Shown one piece after another: positions 1-10,399 of a stretch of DNA of 20,394 nt. The stretch comes from a virus. The position numbers and the translations under genes were made by a program. The notes under the pieces were generated by a model that had not been told where the DNA came from, ran no database searches, and saw only the letters and a program-made list of their open reading frames with translations. The stretch's first letter is position 1. Every line of letters starts with the position of its first letter. The stretch lies in the IMG/VR virus record IMGVR_UViG_3300042307_000144, positions 1 to 20,394 of that record; one strand, given 5' to 3'.

Positions 1-3000
1 TTAGTTACTTCGGTAGCTAGTGGTTCTACATTTAGTGGTTCGGTATTCCTTTCATCTGGCTCTATCTTTAGTGGTAGTGGTGCAGGATTGTTCGACATAC
101 CGAGAACGGCATTGGCACCTGATGCGTTAGTTGCTACTTTAATAGGAAGTGGTAGTGTAACCGCATCGGTATCTCCTAATAATGGATTTGTAGTTACATC
201 TGCTGATAGTGGTTCTCAATTTACAGGTTCTATTAATGTAAGTGGAAGTGTAACGGCTCAATTCTTTTTTGGTGATGGTTCTCAATTAACAAATGTTCCA
301 TCAGTAGAATCTGCTAAAATAGCAAGTGGTAGTGTAACGGCATCAGTTTCACCTGATTTAGGATTTGTAGTGGAATCGCCTGATAGTGGTTCTACATTCT
401 TTGGTAATGTAACTCTTTCATCAGGCTCTATATTTAGTGGTAGTGGAGCAGGATTATTCGATATTCCTCGTTCAGCTTTAACTCCGGATGCATTATTTGC
501 TACATTGATAGCAAGTGGTTCGGTAACTGCTTCTGTATCACCTGATAGAGGATTGGTTGTGGTATCTGCTGAAAGTGGTTCTGAATTTACGGGTTCAGTT
601 GATGTTAGTGGAAGTGTAACCGCACAATTCTTTGTGGGAGATGGTTCTCAATTAACAAACATACCAGCATTAACCGCACCTCGTATAGCTAGTGGTAGTG
701 TAACTGCATCGGTAGAAGATGGACAAAGATTTAAAGTAATATCTGCAGCAAGTGGTTCTGAATTTACAGGAAGTGTTAATATATTTGGTTTAGTTTCAGC
801 ATCGGTATATAGTGGTAGTGGAGCAGGATTATTTGATATTCCTCGTTCCGCTTTAACAGCAGATGCACTTGCTGCTAATTTAATATTTAGTGGTTCGGCA
901 ACAGCATCTATTTCACCTATTGCTGGATTTAGAGTTAATGTTGATTCTTATATTGATGGTAATTTATATGTAAGTGAATCTATAATAGCAGAATCTATTA
1001 TTGTAAATTTTGTTTCATCTTCAATAATTTATTCATCGGGCTCAAATATATTTGGTGATGAATTAACTGATAAGCAACAATTTACAGGCTCAGTTGATGT
1101 AACGGGTTCTCTTAAAGTTAACGGAATTGTAACTGCATCTTTATATAGAGGTGATGGTAGTGGATTATTTAACATTCCATTATCAGCATTATCTGAAGAT
1201 AGTTTTAAAATAGCAACGGGTTCGGTAACGGCTTCGGTTGATTCGGAAAGAGGATTTATAGTTCAATCTATTGATAGTGGTTCAGAATTTACAGGTTCTA
1301 TAGAAGTTAGTGGAAGTGTAACCGCACAATCATTTAGTGGTTCATTTAGTGGTAGTGGTGCTAATTTATTTAATATACCATTATCTGCATTATCTGATGA
1401 ATCTAAACGAATAGCAACCGGTTCAGTAACAGCATCAGCAACAATAGAAGGATTCTATGTTCAATCGAGATTATCTGGTTCACACTTCAATAGTGATGTA
1501 ACTATAACAGGTTCATTAACTGTTAGTGGAAGTAATACATTTAGAAACTTTGGACCTGCTGTATTTACGGGCAACACTCAATTTATTGGTGATACAACGT
1601 TTACGGGAAGTTTATTTATAACGGGCGGTAACATCATATTAGCACCTGATGCATTCTTCTCAGGTTCTGGTGCTGGATTAACTAACATTCCATTCTCCAA
1701 TTTAACGGGAGATGCTGCTAGAATAGCAAGTGGTAGTGTAACGGCATCGGTAAGTGATAACAACGGATTTGTTGTTAAATCAATCTCAAGCGGTTCTCAG
1801 TTTACGGGTAGTTTAAAAGTAAACACATCTATTGATGGATTGGTAGCAAAATACGCAACTGAATTTGATGTAACTGCTAGTAATTTACAATATTTAATTA
1901 ATAATGAATTTACAAATGTAATTAATTTAGTTAGAGGTGAGACATATACATTTAATGTAAGTGTTCCTAATAACGCATTTTACATAAAAACTGAAGGAAT
2001 AACAGGTGGTGGTAGCACATATGAAGATGGTGTTACTGGTAATGGAACTGATGTTGGAACAATTACATTTGTAGTTCCAAACAACGCACCTAATACTCTT
2101 TATTATAATAGTGAATATCAATCAACATTAACTGGTATATTCAAAATATATGATTCAATACCAACTTCACCTATAATATTAATTGGTGATACTACAATTA
2201 CGGGTTCTTTAATTGTAAGTAGAGATATTGAAGCAAAGAGTTTTAGTGGTAGTGGTGAAAATTTATTTAATATACCTGAATCTGCATTATCATTTAATAT
2301 CGCTAGAATTGCAAGTGGTAGTGTAACTGCATCCGTAAGTGATGAGAGTGGATTCGTTGTTAAATCAGTTGCAAGTGGTTCAATATTTAGTGGAAGTGTT
2401 TTCTTAAGTAGTGGTAGTATATTTAGTGGTAGTGGTGCTGGATTATTTGATATTCCGAGAACGGCATTAGCACCTGATGCATTAACATCAACTGCATTGG
2501 CATCGGGCTCAGTAACGGCATCTGTATCGCCTGATTTAGGGTTTGTAGTTATATCACCTAATAGTGGTTCTACATTCACAGGTTCACTTAATATTACGGG
2601 TTCTGTATCAGCATCTATATTCAGAGGGGATGGTAGTGGATTATTCAATATTAGTATATCTAATTTAGCATTAGATTCATCTAAAATATTTACGGGTTCT
2701 GTAACGGCATCAGTTCACGCGGATGGATACTTTAGAGTATTTGATGCAACTGGTAGTGTAGCTTCTGAATTTAGTGGTAGTTTATATGTATCTGAATCTG
2801 CATACGCAAGATTCTTTGTTGGAGATGGTTCTCAATTAACAAATGTTCAAGCAGCAGCTGCACCATTAATAGCAAGTGCTAGTGTAACTGCATCAGTTGC
2901 GGATGGACAGAGATTTATTGTAAAATCTGCCGCAAGTGGTTCGCAATTTACGGGTTCTATAAATGTAAGTGGTTCAATATCAGCATCACTATTTAGAGGC

Positions 3001-6000
3001 GATGGTAGTGCATTATTTAACATTCCATTAGATGCATTAGAAGGACTTCAATTGGATAGAATCCAATCGGGTTCATCAACTGCTATTATTAGTAACCAAT
3101 TATTAGTTAATGTTCCGGTATCATCATCATTATTTAGAGGAGATGGTAGTGGATTATTTAATATACCACTAAGTTCATTAGAGAATCTTCAATTAAGTAA
3201 AATTAATTCAGGTTCATTCCAAGCAGAAATATCACCAAATAAAGGATTGCAAGTTAACACATCGGCTAGTATAGCTGGTAACTTAAATGTAACAGGTGGT
3301 TTATTTGTAACGGGTGGTAATATAGTAGCAGCAACAGGTTCGGGATTTGTTGGAGATGGTAGTGGATTAACTAATATCACAATTGCTAATTTAGCATTTG
3401 AAACGGCTATATTAAAGAGTGGTTCATTTACGGCATCTATTTCACCTGATAAGGGATTTGTTGTAAATACATCCGCATCAATTTGGGGTAATCTTTATGT
3501 TGGTGATAATGTTACAGCTTATGATATAACGGCATCTCATAGAATATTTGCACCTACAGTAACAGGTTCTTTATTAGGAACTTATAAATTCCAGGGTGAA
3601 GGCCCAACTGCATCTGCAGAATACAATGTGTTAAGATATGATACTAATAGAGAATATTATGTTCCTCAACCGGATTTTAGTTTAACTGAAGTAGTATCAT
3701 TTGCAAACCAAACGGATTTATATGTAACGCATAGTTTAGGTGTTAGATATCCGGTTGTTCAAATATATGAAACAGGCTCAGCTGGAACTGAAGCTCAGAT
3801 TTTACCATTGGACATTATTTCAATTAATGAAAATGTAACAAGAATAAGATTTAGTGGAGTTACAACGGGTAAGGTTGTAGTTGGAAGTGGTGGTTCGGTA
3901 TTAAGTGGAACAATCGAAGGTAATAGAGTATTAGGAACAGTCCTTTCAGCATCATTTGCAGTTAATGCTGGAACTGCTGAAAGTATTCAGGGATTTGACT
4001 CGGCATCATTATCGGCATTATCAGCATCTTTAGCAGGTGGTTCTCAATATGTATTGAATTCACAAACCTCATCTATGAGGGTGTTTTCATCATCATTTGC
4101 AAGTATAGCTGAATTTGCACTAAACGCAACTACAATTGATACGGGTTCGTTTGTTCAGACATCACAAACTGCATCAATGAGTGTGTTGTTTGCACAAACT
4201 GCATCTTATGTAAGTGGTTTGGGTAATTTGACTGGATTGGTCCAATCATCACAAACGGCTTCAATGTATGTTTACTCAGCATCATTTGCATCAGTTGCGG
4301 AATTCGCTCTGAATTCACAAAATGTTGATACTGCATCATTTGTTCAAGCAAATCAAGATAGTGTAATTAACGCTAACTTATTAGTTAGTGGTAGTTTAGG
4401 TGTGAGTGGTAGTTTATATTTAAATTTCCCAACAACAGGTTCTACTTCTCAGATAGCATTAGTTTATAACAATACAACAAAGAAGGTAGAAGCTAGAGCA
4501 TTATCTGAAATATCGGGAACTTCGGGAACATCTGGTTTAGATGGAACAAATGGAACATCGGGAACTTCGGGTACAGCAGGAACAAGCGGAACTGCTGGAA
4601 CAAGCGGAACTGCTGGAACAAGCGGAACATCTGGCGTTGATGGAACATCAGGAACTGCTGGAACTTCGGGAACTGCAGGGACAAGTGGAACTGCTGGAAC
4701 ATCTGGTACAAGTGGTATAGATGGAAGTAGTGGAACATCGGGAACTAGCGGAACTGCGGGGACTAGTGGAACTGCTGGAACAAGCGGAACTGCGGGGACT
4801 AGTGGAACTGCTGGAACAAGCGGAACGGCTGGAACATCAGGAACTGCTGGAACGAGTGGAAGTAGTGGTTCATCAGGAACCGCAGGAACGAGTGGAACTG
4901 CAGGGACAAGCGGAACTTCAGCAACAAGCGGAACTTCAGGAACTTCGGGAACATCAGGAAGTAGTGGTTCTTCTGGCTCATCGGGAAGTAGTGGAAGTAG
5001 TGGAAGTAGTGGTTCATCGGGAAGTAGTGGAAGTAGTGGTTCATCGGGAAGTAGTGGTTCTTCGGGAAGTAGTGGTTCTTCGGGAACAAGCGGAACATCA
5101 GCAACGAGCGGAACATCAGGAACATCGGGAAGTAGTGGTTCATCAGGAACTGCTGGGACAAGCGGAACTGCGGGAACGAGTGGAACTGCAGGAACGAGTG
5201 GAACTGCAGGAACGAGCGGTAGTAGTGGAACTGCGGGAACAAGCGGAACTGCTGGAACGAGTGGTAGTAGTGGAACTGCGGGAACAAGTGGAACTGCTGG
5301 GACAAGTGGAAGTAGTGGAAGTAGTGGTATAGATGGAACATCAGGAACGAGTGGAACTGCAGGAACAAGTGGAACGGCAGGGACTAGTGGAACTGCAGGA
5401 ACGAGTGGAACTGCTGGAACAAGCGGAACTGCTGGAACTTCGGGTTCATCAGGTACTAGTGGAACATCGGGAATAAGTGGAACAAGCGGAACTAGTGGAA
5501 CTAGTGGAAGTAGCGGAAGTAGTGGTTCATCCGGAACATCGGGAACATCCGGAACTACTGGAACGAGTGGAAGTAGTGGAACATCTGGAACTACAGGAAC
5601 GAGTGGTAGTAGCGGTACATCAGGATTGGATGGAACTTCGGGAACAAGTGGTGTTGATGGAACATCAGGTACAAGTGGTATCGATGGAACTTCGGGAACA
5701 TCAGGAACATCGGGAATAGATGGAACTTCGGGAACAAGCGGTATAGATGGAACTTCGGGAACATCAGGAACATCGGGAATAGATGGAACTTCGGGAACAA
5801 GCGGAACGAGTGGAGTTGATGGAACAAACGGAACATCAGGAACTTCGGGAACAAGTGGTATAGATGGAACTTCGGGTTCATCGGGAACATCAGGAACTTC
5901 GGGAATTAGTGGAACAAGTGGAACTTCGGGTTCAAGCGGAAGCAGTGGAACGAGTGGAACAAGTGGCCAAAGTGGAAGTAGTGGAACGAGTGGAACTGCT

Positions 6001-8301
6001 GGAACATCAGGCACAAGTGGTATCGATGGAAGTGCGGGAACTTCAGGAACTTCGGGAACTGCTGGAACATCAGGTACAAGTGGTATAGATGGAACTTCTG
6101 GAACGAGTGGAAGTAGTGGAACGAGTGGAACTACGGGCACATCAGGAACATCAGGAACTGCTGGAACAAGCGGAACGGCAGGGACTAGTGGTAGTAGTGG
6201 AACGAGTGGAACGGCTGGAACATCAGGAACAGCAGGAACATCGGGAACTGCTGGGACAAGTGGAACGAGTGGTGTTGATGGAACGAGTGGAACATCTGGA
6301 ACATCGGGAACTACTGGAACATCAGGAACTTCGGGAAGTAGTGGAACGGCTGGAACATCAGGAACTTCGGGTATAGATGGAACAAGCGGAAGTGCTGGAA
6401 CTTCGGGAATTTCAGGAACTGCTGGAACAAGTGGAACTGCTGGAACTTCGGGAACGAGTGGTATAAGTGGAACATCAGGAACTGCTGGAACAAGCGGAAC
6501 TTCGGGAATCGATGGAAGTAGTGGAACATCGGGAATCGATGGAACTTTTGGAACTAGTGGAACTGCTGGAACAAGTGGAACTGCTGGAACATCAGGAACT
6601 TCGGGAATTGATGGAACTTCAGGTATAGATGGAACGAGTGGAAGTGCAGGAACATCAGGAACTACTGGAACAAGCGGAACTGCAGGAACTTCTGGAACTG
6701 CTGGAACAAGCGGTATTAGTGGAACATCAGGTACAAGTGGTATAGATGGAACATCGGGAACTGCTGGAACAAGCGGTAGTGCTGGAACATCTGGTACTAG
6801 TGGATTAGATGGAACATTCTTTGGTAGTAGTGGAACAAGCGGAACTTCGGGAACAACGGGTACGAGTGGGACTGCAGGAACAAGCGGAACTGCAGGAACA
6901 TCGGGAACAAGCGGTGTGGATGGGACAAGTGGAACTGCTGGAACATCTGGTACGAGTGGTATCAATGGAACAAGCGGAACTAGTGGAACATCGGGCACAT
7001 CAGCAACTTCGGGAACAAGTGGTTTAGATGGAACTTTCTTTGGTTCATCAGGAACTTCAGGAACTTCTGGAGAAAGTGGAACATCAGGTATTGATGGTTC
7101 ACATGGAACATCAGGAACTTCGGGAACAAGCGGAAGAGATGGAACATTCTTTGGAAGTAGTGGAACTTCAGGTACAAGTGGTGTAAGTGGAACAAGCGGA
7201 ACTACGGGTACAAGTGGTAGTAGTGGAACGAGTGGATTGGATGGAACATTCTTTGGAAGTAGTGGAACATCGGGAAGCAGTGGAACATCAGGTATTAGTG
7301 GTTCTGCGGGAACTTCGGGAACTGCTGGAACGAGTGGAACAAGTGGTTTAGATGGAACATACTTTGGTTCATCGGGAACTTCGGGTATAACAGGAACTTC
7401 GGGAACAACTGGAACATCTGGTACAGCAGGAACTTCGGGAACAAGCGGTTTAGATGGAACATTCTTTGGAAGTAGTGGAACTTCAGGAACATCAGGAACT
7501 TCGGGAACTACAGGAACATCAGGAACTTCGGGAACGAGTGGATTGGATGGAACTTATTTTGGTTCATCGGGAACTTCGGGAACTGCTGGAACAAGTGGAA
7601 GTGATGGAACAAACGGAACTTCGGGAACATCTGGTACAAGTGGATTAGATGGAACTTTCTTTGGTTCATCTGGTACAAGTGGAAGTAGTGGAACTTCTGG
7701 ATTGGATGGCTCAAACGGAACTTCGGGAACATCAGGAACAAGCGGTTTGGATGGAACATACTTTGGTTCTTCGGGAACTTCGGGAACTTCAGGCTCATCA
7801 GGAACTTCAGCAACAAGTGGAACGAGTGGAACATCGGGTACATCCGGACTTTTATTATTAACTGGAACAACTGATAATGGTGTAATAACTTATGTTAACG
7901 CAACCGGATTTGGACAAGTTGAAAGTAGTTTTAAATTTGATTCTAGCAAATTAGAAGTTACTGGTTCTGTAAACCCAACTATTTATAGTGAAACTCATGC
8001 TTCTTTAGGAACGGGTGGTAGTGTAACTTTAGATTTAGCAACGGCTAATAACTTTACAAGAACTGTAAATGCGAACACAACATTTACATTTGGTAGCCCA
8101 CCACCTAATAGAGCATTTGGATTTACAATAGCATTGGTAAATGCAGGAGCATATGTTATAACTTGGCCAAACACTGTTAGATGGGCAGGAGCAACCGCAC
8201 CAATATTAACATCAGCTGGAACTGATGTATTGACTTTCTATACTTTGGATGGTGGTAATAACTACTATGGTTTCTTAATTGGATTAAACATGTCAACTTA
8301 A
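1..8301 (+). CDS. Giant collagen-like tail fibre protein, 5' partial (fibre 1)
   Basis: This is a virion fibre subunit, expected to trimerise and project from the tail. The reading frame is open from base 1, so the true start lies upstream; the TTG at 88 is an internal Leu codon inside a repeat and not a start. 2,766 residues are visible. In order: tail-fibre modules of about 60 residues, with motifs such as SGSVTASV and [10 protein letters not shown] (1 to about 3500); a cupredoxin-like insert near 1900-2160; a beta domain containing [15 protein letters not shown] (about 3682-3900); two SQTASM-type modules (about 4050-4350); a Gly-X-Y tract (4516-7848); then a cap whose end contains WPNTVRWAG and [11 protein letters not shown], a pattern common at phage fibre C-termini. 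No S74 chaperone is present. It is followed after 13 bases by the next gene. Fibre identity is confident; host receptor and virion position cannot be read. Confidence 0.88.
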   Translation, partial: LVTSVASGSTFSGSVFLSSGSIFSGSGAGLFDIPRTALAPDALVATLIGSGSVTASVSPNNGFVVTSADSGSQFTGSINVSGSVTAQFFFGDGSQLTNVPSVESAKIASGSVTASVSPDLGFVVESPDSGSTFFGNVTLSSGSIFSGSGAGLFDIPRSALTPDALFATLIASGSVTASVSPDRGLVVVSAESGSEFTGSVDVSGSVTAQFFVGDGSQLTNIPALTAPRIASGSVTASVEDGQRFKVISAASGSEFTGSVNIFGLVSASVYSGSGAGLFDIPRSALTADALAANLIFSGSATASISPIAGFRVNVDSYIDGNLYVSESIIAESIIVNFVSSSIIYSSGSNIFGDELTDKQQFTGSVDVTGSLKVNGIVTASLYRGDGSGLFNIPLSALSEDSFKIATGSVTASVDSERGFIVQSIDSGSEFTGSIEVSGSVTAQSFSGSFSGSGANLFNIPLSALSDESKRIATGSVTASATIEGFYVQSRLSGSHFNSDVTITGSLTVSGSNTFRNFGPAVFTGNTQFIGDTTFTGSLFITGGNIILAPDAFFSGSGAGLTNIPFSNLTGDAARIASGSVTASVSDNNGFVVKSISSGSQFTGSLKVNTSIDGLVAKYATEFDVTASNLQYLINNEFTNVINLVRGETYTFNVSVPNNAFYIKTEGITGGGSTYEDGVTGNGTDVGTITFVVPNNAPNTLYYNSEYQSTLTGIFKIYDSIPTSPIILIGDTTITGSLIVSRDIEAKSFSGSGENLFNIPESALSFNIARIASGSVTASVSDESGFVVKSVASGSIFSGSVFLSSGSIFSGSGAGLFDIPRTALAPDALTSTALASGSVTASVSPDLGFVVISPNSGSTFTGSLNITGSVSASIFRGDGSGLFNISISNLALDSSKIFTGSVTASVHADGYFRVFDATGSVASEFSGSLYVSESAYARFFVGDGSQLTNVQAAAAPLIASASVTASVADGQRFIVKSAASGSQFTGSINVSGSISASLFRGDGSALFNIPLDALEGLQLDRIQSGSSTAIISNQLLVNVPVSSSLFRGDGSGLFNIPLSSLENLQLSKINSGSFQAEISPNKGLQVNTSASIAGNLNVTGGLFVTGGNIVAATGSGFVGDGSGLTNITIANLAFETAILKSGSFTASISPDKGFVVNTSASIWGNLYVGDNVTAYDITASHRIFAPTVTGSLLGTYKFQGEGPTASAEYNVLRYDTNREYYVPQPDFSLTEVVSFANQTDLYVTHSLGVRYPVVQIYETGSAGTEAQILPLDIISINENVTRIRFSGVTTGKVVVGSGGSVLSGTIEGNRVLGTVLSASFAVNAGTAESIQGFDSASLSALSASLAGGSQYVLNSQTSSMRVFSSSFASIAEFALNATTIDTGSFVQTSQTASMSVLFAQTASYVSGLGNLTGLVQSSQTASMYVYSASFASVAEFALNSQNVDTASFVQANQDSVINANLLVSGSLGVSGSLYLNFPTTGSTSQIALVYNNTTKKVEARALSEISGTSGTSGLDGTNGTSGTSGTAGTSGTAGTSGTAGTSGTSGVDGTSGTAGTSGTAGTSGTAGTSGTSGIDGSSGTSGTSGTAGTSGTAGTSGTAGTSGTAGTSGTAGTSGTAGTSGSSGSSGTAGTSGTAGTSGTSATSGTSGTSGTSGSSGSSGSSGSSGSSGSSGSSGSSGSSGSSGSSGSSGSSGSSGTSGTSATSGTSGTSGSSGSSGTAGTSGTAGTSGTAGTSGTAGTSGSSGTAGTSGTAGTSGSSGTAGTSGTAGTSGSSGSSGIDGTSGTSGTAGTSGTAGTSGTAGTSGTAGTSGTAGTSGSSGTSGTSGISGTSGTSGTSGSSGSSGSSGTSGTSGTTGTSGSSGTSGTTGTSGSSGTSGLDGTSGTSGVDGTSGTSGIDGTSGTSGTSGIDGTSGTSGIDGTSGTSGTSGIDGTSGTSGTSGVDGTNGTSGTSGTSGIDGTSGSSGTSGTSGISGTSGTSGSSGSSGTSGTSGQSGSSGTSGTAGTSGTSGIDGSAGTSGTSGTAGTSGTSGIDGTSGTSGSSGTSGTTGTSGTSGTAGTSGTAGTSGSSGTSGTAGTSGTAGTSGTAGTSGTSGVDGTSGTSGTSGTTGTSGTSGSSGTAGTSGTSGIDGTSGSAGTSGISGTAGTSGTAGTSGTSGISGTSGTAGTSGTSGIDGSSGTSGIDGTFGTSGTAGTSGTAGTSGTSGIDGTSGIDGTSGSAGTSGTTGTSGTAGTSGTAGTSGISGTSGTSGIDGTSGTAGTSGSAGTSGTSGLDGTFFGSSGTSGTSGTTGTSGTAGTSGTAGTSGTSGVDGTSGTAGTSGTSGINGTSGTSGTSGTSATSGTSGLDGTFFGSSGTSGTSGESGTSGIDGSHGTSGTSGTSGRDGTFFGSSGTSGTSGVSGTSGTTGTSGSSGTSGLDGTFFGSSGTSGSSGTSGISGSAGTSGTAGTSGTSGLDGTYFGSSGTSGITGTSGTTGTSGTAGTSGTSGLDGTFFGSSGTSGTSGTSGTTGTSGTSGTSGLDGTYFGSSGTSGTAGTSGSDGTNGTSGTSGTSGLDGTFFGSSGTSGSSGTSGLDGSNGTSGTSGTSGLDGTYFGSSGTSGTSGSSGTSATSGTSGTSGTSGLLLLTGTTDNGVITYVNATGFGQVESSFKFDSSKLEVTGSVNPTIYSETHASLGTGGSVTLDLATANNFTRTVNANTTFTFGSPPPNRAFGFTIALVNAGAYVITWPNTVRWAGATAPILTSAGTDVLTFYTLDGGNNYYGFLIGLNMST
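145..3450 (+). repeat. Tandem fibre modules of about 180 nt in fibre 1
   Basis: A degenerate unit of roughly 177-198 nt (59-66 residues) recurs in frame. The SGSVTASV-type element is seen near 145, 322, 511, 688, 886, 1213, 1411, 1726, 2311, 2500, 2689 and 2869, each usually followed by SGSxFTGS and a GDGS/GSGA-x-LxNIP element. Bases 1-130 closely match about 2353-2490 (shared [14 protein letters not shown]), so the array has duplicated internally. Related motifs occur in the 9707 and 10400 genes. Confidence 0.8.
1900..2160 (+). other. Cupredoxin-like domain insert in fibre 1, copper ligands lost
   Basis: Translation gives [20 protein letters not shown], then [12 protein letters not shown] and [14 protein letters not shown]. 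This order resembles plastocyanin-type domains found in phage fibres, where the usual end is like YYxCxxHxxMxG preceded by an HPFWI-like strand. At the four expected type-1 copper positions I read Asn (about 1972), Ser (2110), Gln (2119) and Leu (2128). The fold assignment rests on motif memory; loss of the ligands is read directly once that alignment is accepted. Confidence 0.6.
4957..5082 (+). repeat. Fourteen consecutive Gly-Ser-Ser triplets
   Basis: A 126-nt block inside the fibre 1 tract encodes 14 GSS triplets in a row. It mixes GGA-AGT-AGT units with GGT/GGC-TCN-TCG units, so both serine codon families are used and the DNA is less repetitive than the protein. Confidence 0.9.
6811..7767 (+). 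repeat. Nine GT(F/Y)FG one-residue interruptions of the Gly-X-Y tract
   Basis: The element DGT(F/Y)FGSSGTSG, mostly preceded by GL, begins its GGA codon at 6811, 7030, 7141, 7243, 7354, 7456, 7549, 7651 and 7753. After the first 219-nt gap, spacing is 93-111 nt, always a whole number of triplets plus one residue. Each copy adds one residue and two aromatics (or Tyr-Phe), shifting the glycine register once. Confidence 0.9.
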
Positions 8302-8314
8302 AATATGAATAGTT

Positions 8315-9211
8315 ATGGGAATATTTAGAAGATTAGTGCCATTGGATGGTGGGGGAGAGCCCATTCCATTTAAAATTCAAGTAACAACTACTTCGAATGG
8401 GCAAATATTTACATTACCATTGGTAAGTTTTGGTTCGTTTGCAACGGATATTGAAGTAGCTTGGGGAGATGCTACTCCCACTTCCACAATAACATCTGTA
8501 GGCGATTCTGATAGAATACATACATATGCAACCGCTGGAGTTTATACTGTTGAAATAATTGGTCAGATGCCTGGATTTAAAGTTAATAATAATGCGGCAA
8601 TACGTTCACTTATTACGGGCATTATAGATTTTGGTAGAGTTGGTTTAAGAACTTTAGATTTTAACGGATGTACAAATATAACATCTATACCAGCTAGTGG
8701 CACAATGGAAGTTGGTTATAGAGGATTGAATAATATAATTTCTTTTGCGGGATTTATGAGAGGTACAGGAATAACTTCCATACCTGCTGATATATTTGAT
8801 TTTTCACCATCAGCAACAACATTTAGTGATATATTTTCATTTACATCGGTAACGGCTATACCAACGGGATTGTTTGATAATTCTACAAATGCAAATAGTT
8901 TCGCATCGGCATTTAACTCATGTACATTATTGAATACATATTCTGCTAATCTATTTGCAAGTTCAACAAATGCAATTAACTTTTCATCAACATTTAGAAA
9001 TTGTTTAGCATTAACATTTGCACAACAATTTACAGCAAATACCTCCGTAACAATATTTGATAATGTGTATAATATGTCAACTACATCAAACGCTTTAGAT
9101 GGTAATGCACCTACACTTTGGTCAAGAAGTCCAACACCATCTGGAACTGATGCATTCAACAATTGTACAGGTTTGGATAATTTTGCATCAATACCCCTAA
9201 ATTTTAAATAA
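8315..9211 (+). CDS. PKD-like / BspA-like repeat protein, candidate receptor-binding tail protein
   Basis: A 298-residue protein, probably a virion or fibre-tip accessory. Residues about 18-85 look PKD-like, with VAWGD (48-52) and HTYATAGVYTVEI (69-81), the typical end of that beta-sandwich. Residues about 95-295 resemble BspA/DUF285-type leucine-rich repeats seen in bacterial surface proteins: IP-x-x-(I/L)F, FSSTFRNC and AFNNCTGLDNF elements recur about every 22-25 residues. No signal peptide or membrane segment is visible. It starts 13 bases after the giant fibre and ends one base before the tail assembly chaperone, so it is very likely co-expressed with tail genes. Both domain types mediate protein or glycan contacts in other proteins; host binding here is inference. 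Confidence 0.65.
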   Translation: MGIFRRLVPLDGGGEPIPFKIQVTTTSNGQIFTLPLVSFGSFATDIEVAWGDATPTSTITSVGDSDRIHTYATAGVYTVEIIGQMPGFKVNNNAAIRSLITGIIDFGRVGLRTLDFNGCTNITSIPASGTMEVGYRGLNNIISFAGFMRGTGITSIPADIFDFSPSATTFSDIFSFTSVTAIPTGLFDNSTNANSFASAFNSCTLLNTYSANLFASSTNAINFSSTFRNCLALTFAQQFTANTSVTIFDNVYNMSTTSNALDGNAPTLWSRSPTPSGTDAFNNCTGLDNFASIPLNFK

Positions 9212-9212
9212 T

Positions 9213-9659
9213 ATGTATTTAAGAATTATAGAAGAAAATATAGAATACCCATATAGTGTAGAACAACTTAGAAAAGATGCTTATAATGTAAGCTTTCCGG
9301 AAACTATATCCGATTCTACATTAGAAGAATTTGGATTATATAAAGTTGAATTAACTCCTAAACCAAACGATTACACAAAAAATATTATCGAAGGAACTCC
9401 CATTCTAACGGATGGTGTGTATTATCAAAATTGGATTCAAACTGATGCAAGTGAAACTGAAATAAGTGGAAGGATAATACAAAAATGGGCAGAGATTAGA
9501 GAACATAGAAGTGAATTACTTAAAGAGTGTGATTGGACAGTTTTATCCGATACACCACTAAGTAGTTCACTTGAAAATTGGAAAACATATAGACAAGAAT
9601 TGAGAGATATTACATCACAAGAAAATCCTTTCAATATTATCTGGCCAAATCAACCATAA
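9213..9659 (+). CDS. Phage tail (fibre) assembly chaperone-like protein
   Basis: A 148-residue protein with the hallmark C-terminus of the Phage_tail_APC type: RSELLKECDWTVLSDTPL (99-116), WKTYRQELRDITSQ (123-136) and a closing WPNQP. Members of this family sit beside tail-fibre genes and are thought to help fibre folding or attachment. The N-terminal half (YPYSVEQLRKDAYNVSFPE, then TDGVYYQNW) also looks like the usual leader of such proteins. ATG follows the previous stop by one base, which points to translational coupling. The position between two giant fibres fits a chaperone for one or both. No catalytic motif is expected or seen. Confidence 0.75.
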   Translation: MYLRIIEENIEYPYSVEQLRKDAYNVSFPETISDSTLEEFGLYKVELTPKPNDYTKNIIEGTPILTDGVYYQNWIQTDASETEISGRIIQKWAEIREHRSELLKECDWTVLSDTPLSSSLENWKTYRQELRDITSQENPFNIIWPNQP

Positions 9660-9706
9660 ACCATCAAAAGATAATTAAAATTATATTTATACATAAATAA
9701 GGTAAA

Positions 9707-10039
9707 ATGAAAATACATAGTCCCAGTTTCTCCGGTTCAATAACGCAAGACTTAAATAATGCTTATGCTAATTTAAGTGGTTCGTTTACCGGCTCTGTTA
9801 CGGGTTCATTTACCGGAGATATTAATGTATCAGCAGCTACATTTAATGAACTGACAGTTACTCAGACTATTGATATCGGTTCTACAACTGCTAATATACA
9901 ACAAATAACAGGTTCGGTTTTTATAACAGGTTCAGTAACGGTAGATGGGAATGTAAACACAATAAACGGAGGACAAGTGCAAGTGGATGGCGTGAATATA
10001 TTAGATTCAGCTATCGCATTCGCAATTGCTTTAGGATAA
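9707..10039 (+). CDS. Small tail-fibre-like protein
   Basis: A 110-residue protein built from the same Ser/Gly/Thr-rich fibre language as its large neighbours: LSGSFTGSVTGSFTGDINV (23-41), then TGSVFITGSVTVDGNV and an ending like VDGVNILDSAIAFAIALG. It has no Gly-X-Y tract and no S74 domain. It could be a short connector or a fibre paralogue reduced to N-terminal modules. The ATG at 9707 lies 47 bases after the previous stop in an A/T-rich leader holding a weak AAGG. Function is not established beyond likely structural. Confidence 0.6.
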   Translation: MKIHSPSFSGSITQDLNNAYANLSGSFTGSVTGSFTGDINVSAATFNELTVTQTIDIGSTTANIQQITGSVFITGSVTVDGNVNTINGGQVQVDGVNILDSAIAFAIALG

Positions 10040-10055
10040 AACATAAAATAAAAAA

Positions 10056-10388
10056 ATGGCAAACGTATTTAAAAATAGTGTAACTGGTTCGATAGGACTG
10101 ACTAATACGAAAGTATATCAGGCACCTGCTGGTACTGTTACTACTGTAATTGGTTTAAGTGTTGCAAATGTGCTTACACAAAATATAAGTGTGAATGTAA
10201 CTGTAACCGATTCATCCGCTACTAAAACAAATCATTTAGTAAAAAATGCTTTGATTACTGAAGGCGGGTCTATAGTAGTAATTGGTGGAGACCAAAAAGT
10301 AGTATTGGAGGCTAATGATTTTATATCAGTAGTTTCAACTCAAGCAACATCGGCTGATGTAATTGTTTCAGTTTTAGAAATATCGTAA
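10056..10388 (+). CDS. Small virion structural protein, beta-rich
   Basis: A 110-residue protein with alternating hydrophobic strands: KVYQAPAGTVTTVIGLSVAN, NISVNVTVTDSS, HLVKNALITEGGSIVVIGGD, QKVVLEANDFISVVS and ADVIVSVLEIS. The pattern is familiar from small structural proteins of marine and freshwater tailed phages, where the GGDQKVVLE-type segment is conserved; I cannot name a precise family. No signal peptide or membrane helix is seen. It lies 16 bases after the previous gene and 11 before the second giant fibre, with a purely A/T upstream region and no Shine-Dalgarno. Probable role: decoration or tail component. Confidence 0.6.
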   Translation: MANVFKNSVTGSIGLTNTKVYQAPAGTVTTVIGLSVANVLTQNISVNVTVTDSSATKTNHLVKNALITEGGSIVVIGGDQKVVLEANDFISVVSTQATSADVIVSVLEIS

Positions 10389-10399
10389 AGTTTTAATTA

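Larger units (their letters stand above)
4516..7848 (+). repeat. Proline-free Gly-X-Y (collagen-like) tract of fibre 1
   Basis: Glycine occupies every third position for 1,111 residues, with X mostly Thr/Ser and Y mostly Ser/Ala (GTS, GTA, GSS) and scattered GID, GVD and GLD triplets. I see no proline. The length equals 367 triplets plus a final Gly plus nine extra residues, matching nine one-residue interruptions near the C-terminal end. A collagen-type triple helix of this length would be about 320 nm (0.29 nm per residue, from known collagens). A polyglycine-II-like fold is an alternative. Confidence 0.9.

Noticed and set aside
88-90. TTG at 88 as the start of fibre 1
   Set aside because: The same frame is open to base 1 and the upstream codons continue the repeat module seen at about 2353-2440.
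4464-6998. Open antisense frame of about 844 codons giving Val-Pro-rich repeats
   Set aside because: It is the mirror of the Gly-Thr/Ala-Ser repeat: GGA-ACN-TCN codons read backwards rarely form stops. It has no promoter, no sensible start region and no family-like sequence outside the repeat.
4516-7848. CRISPR array or satellite DNA
   Set aside because: The repeat is in frame, triplet-based and coding, with no constant repeat separated by unique spacers.
9671-9689. AT-only inverted repeat (6-base arms) and TATATTTA before the 9707 gene as terminator or promoter
   Set aside because: The stem has no G or C and no clear T-run, and no TTTG lies about 20 bases upstream of the TATATTTA, so neither role is supported.
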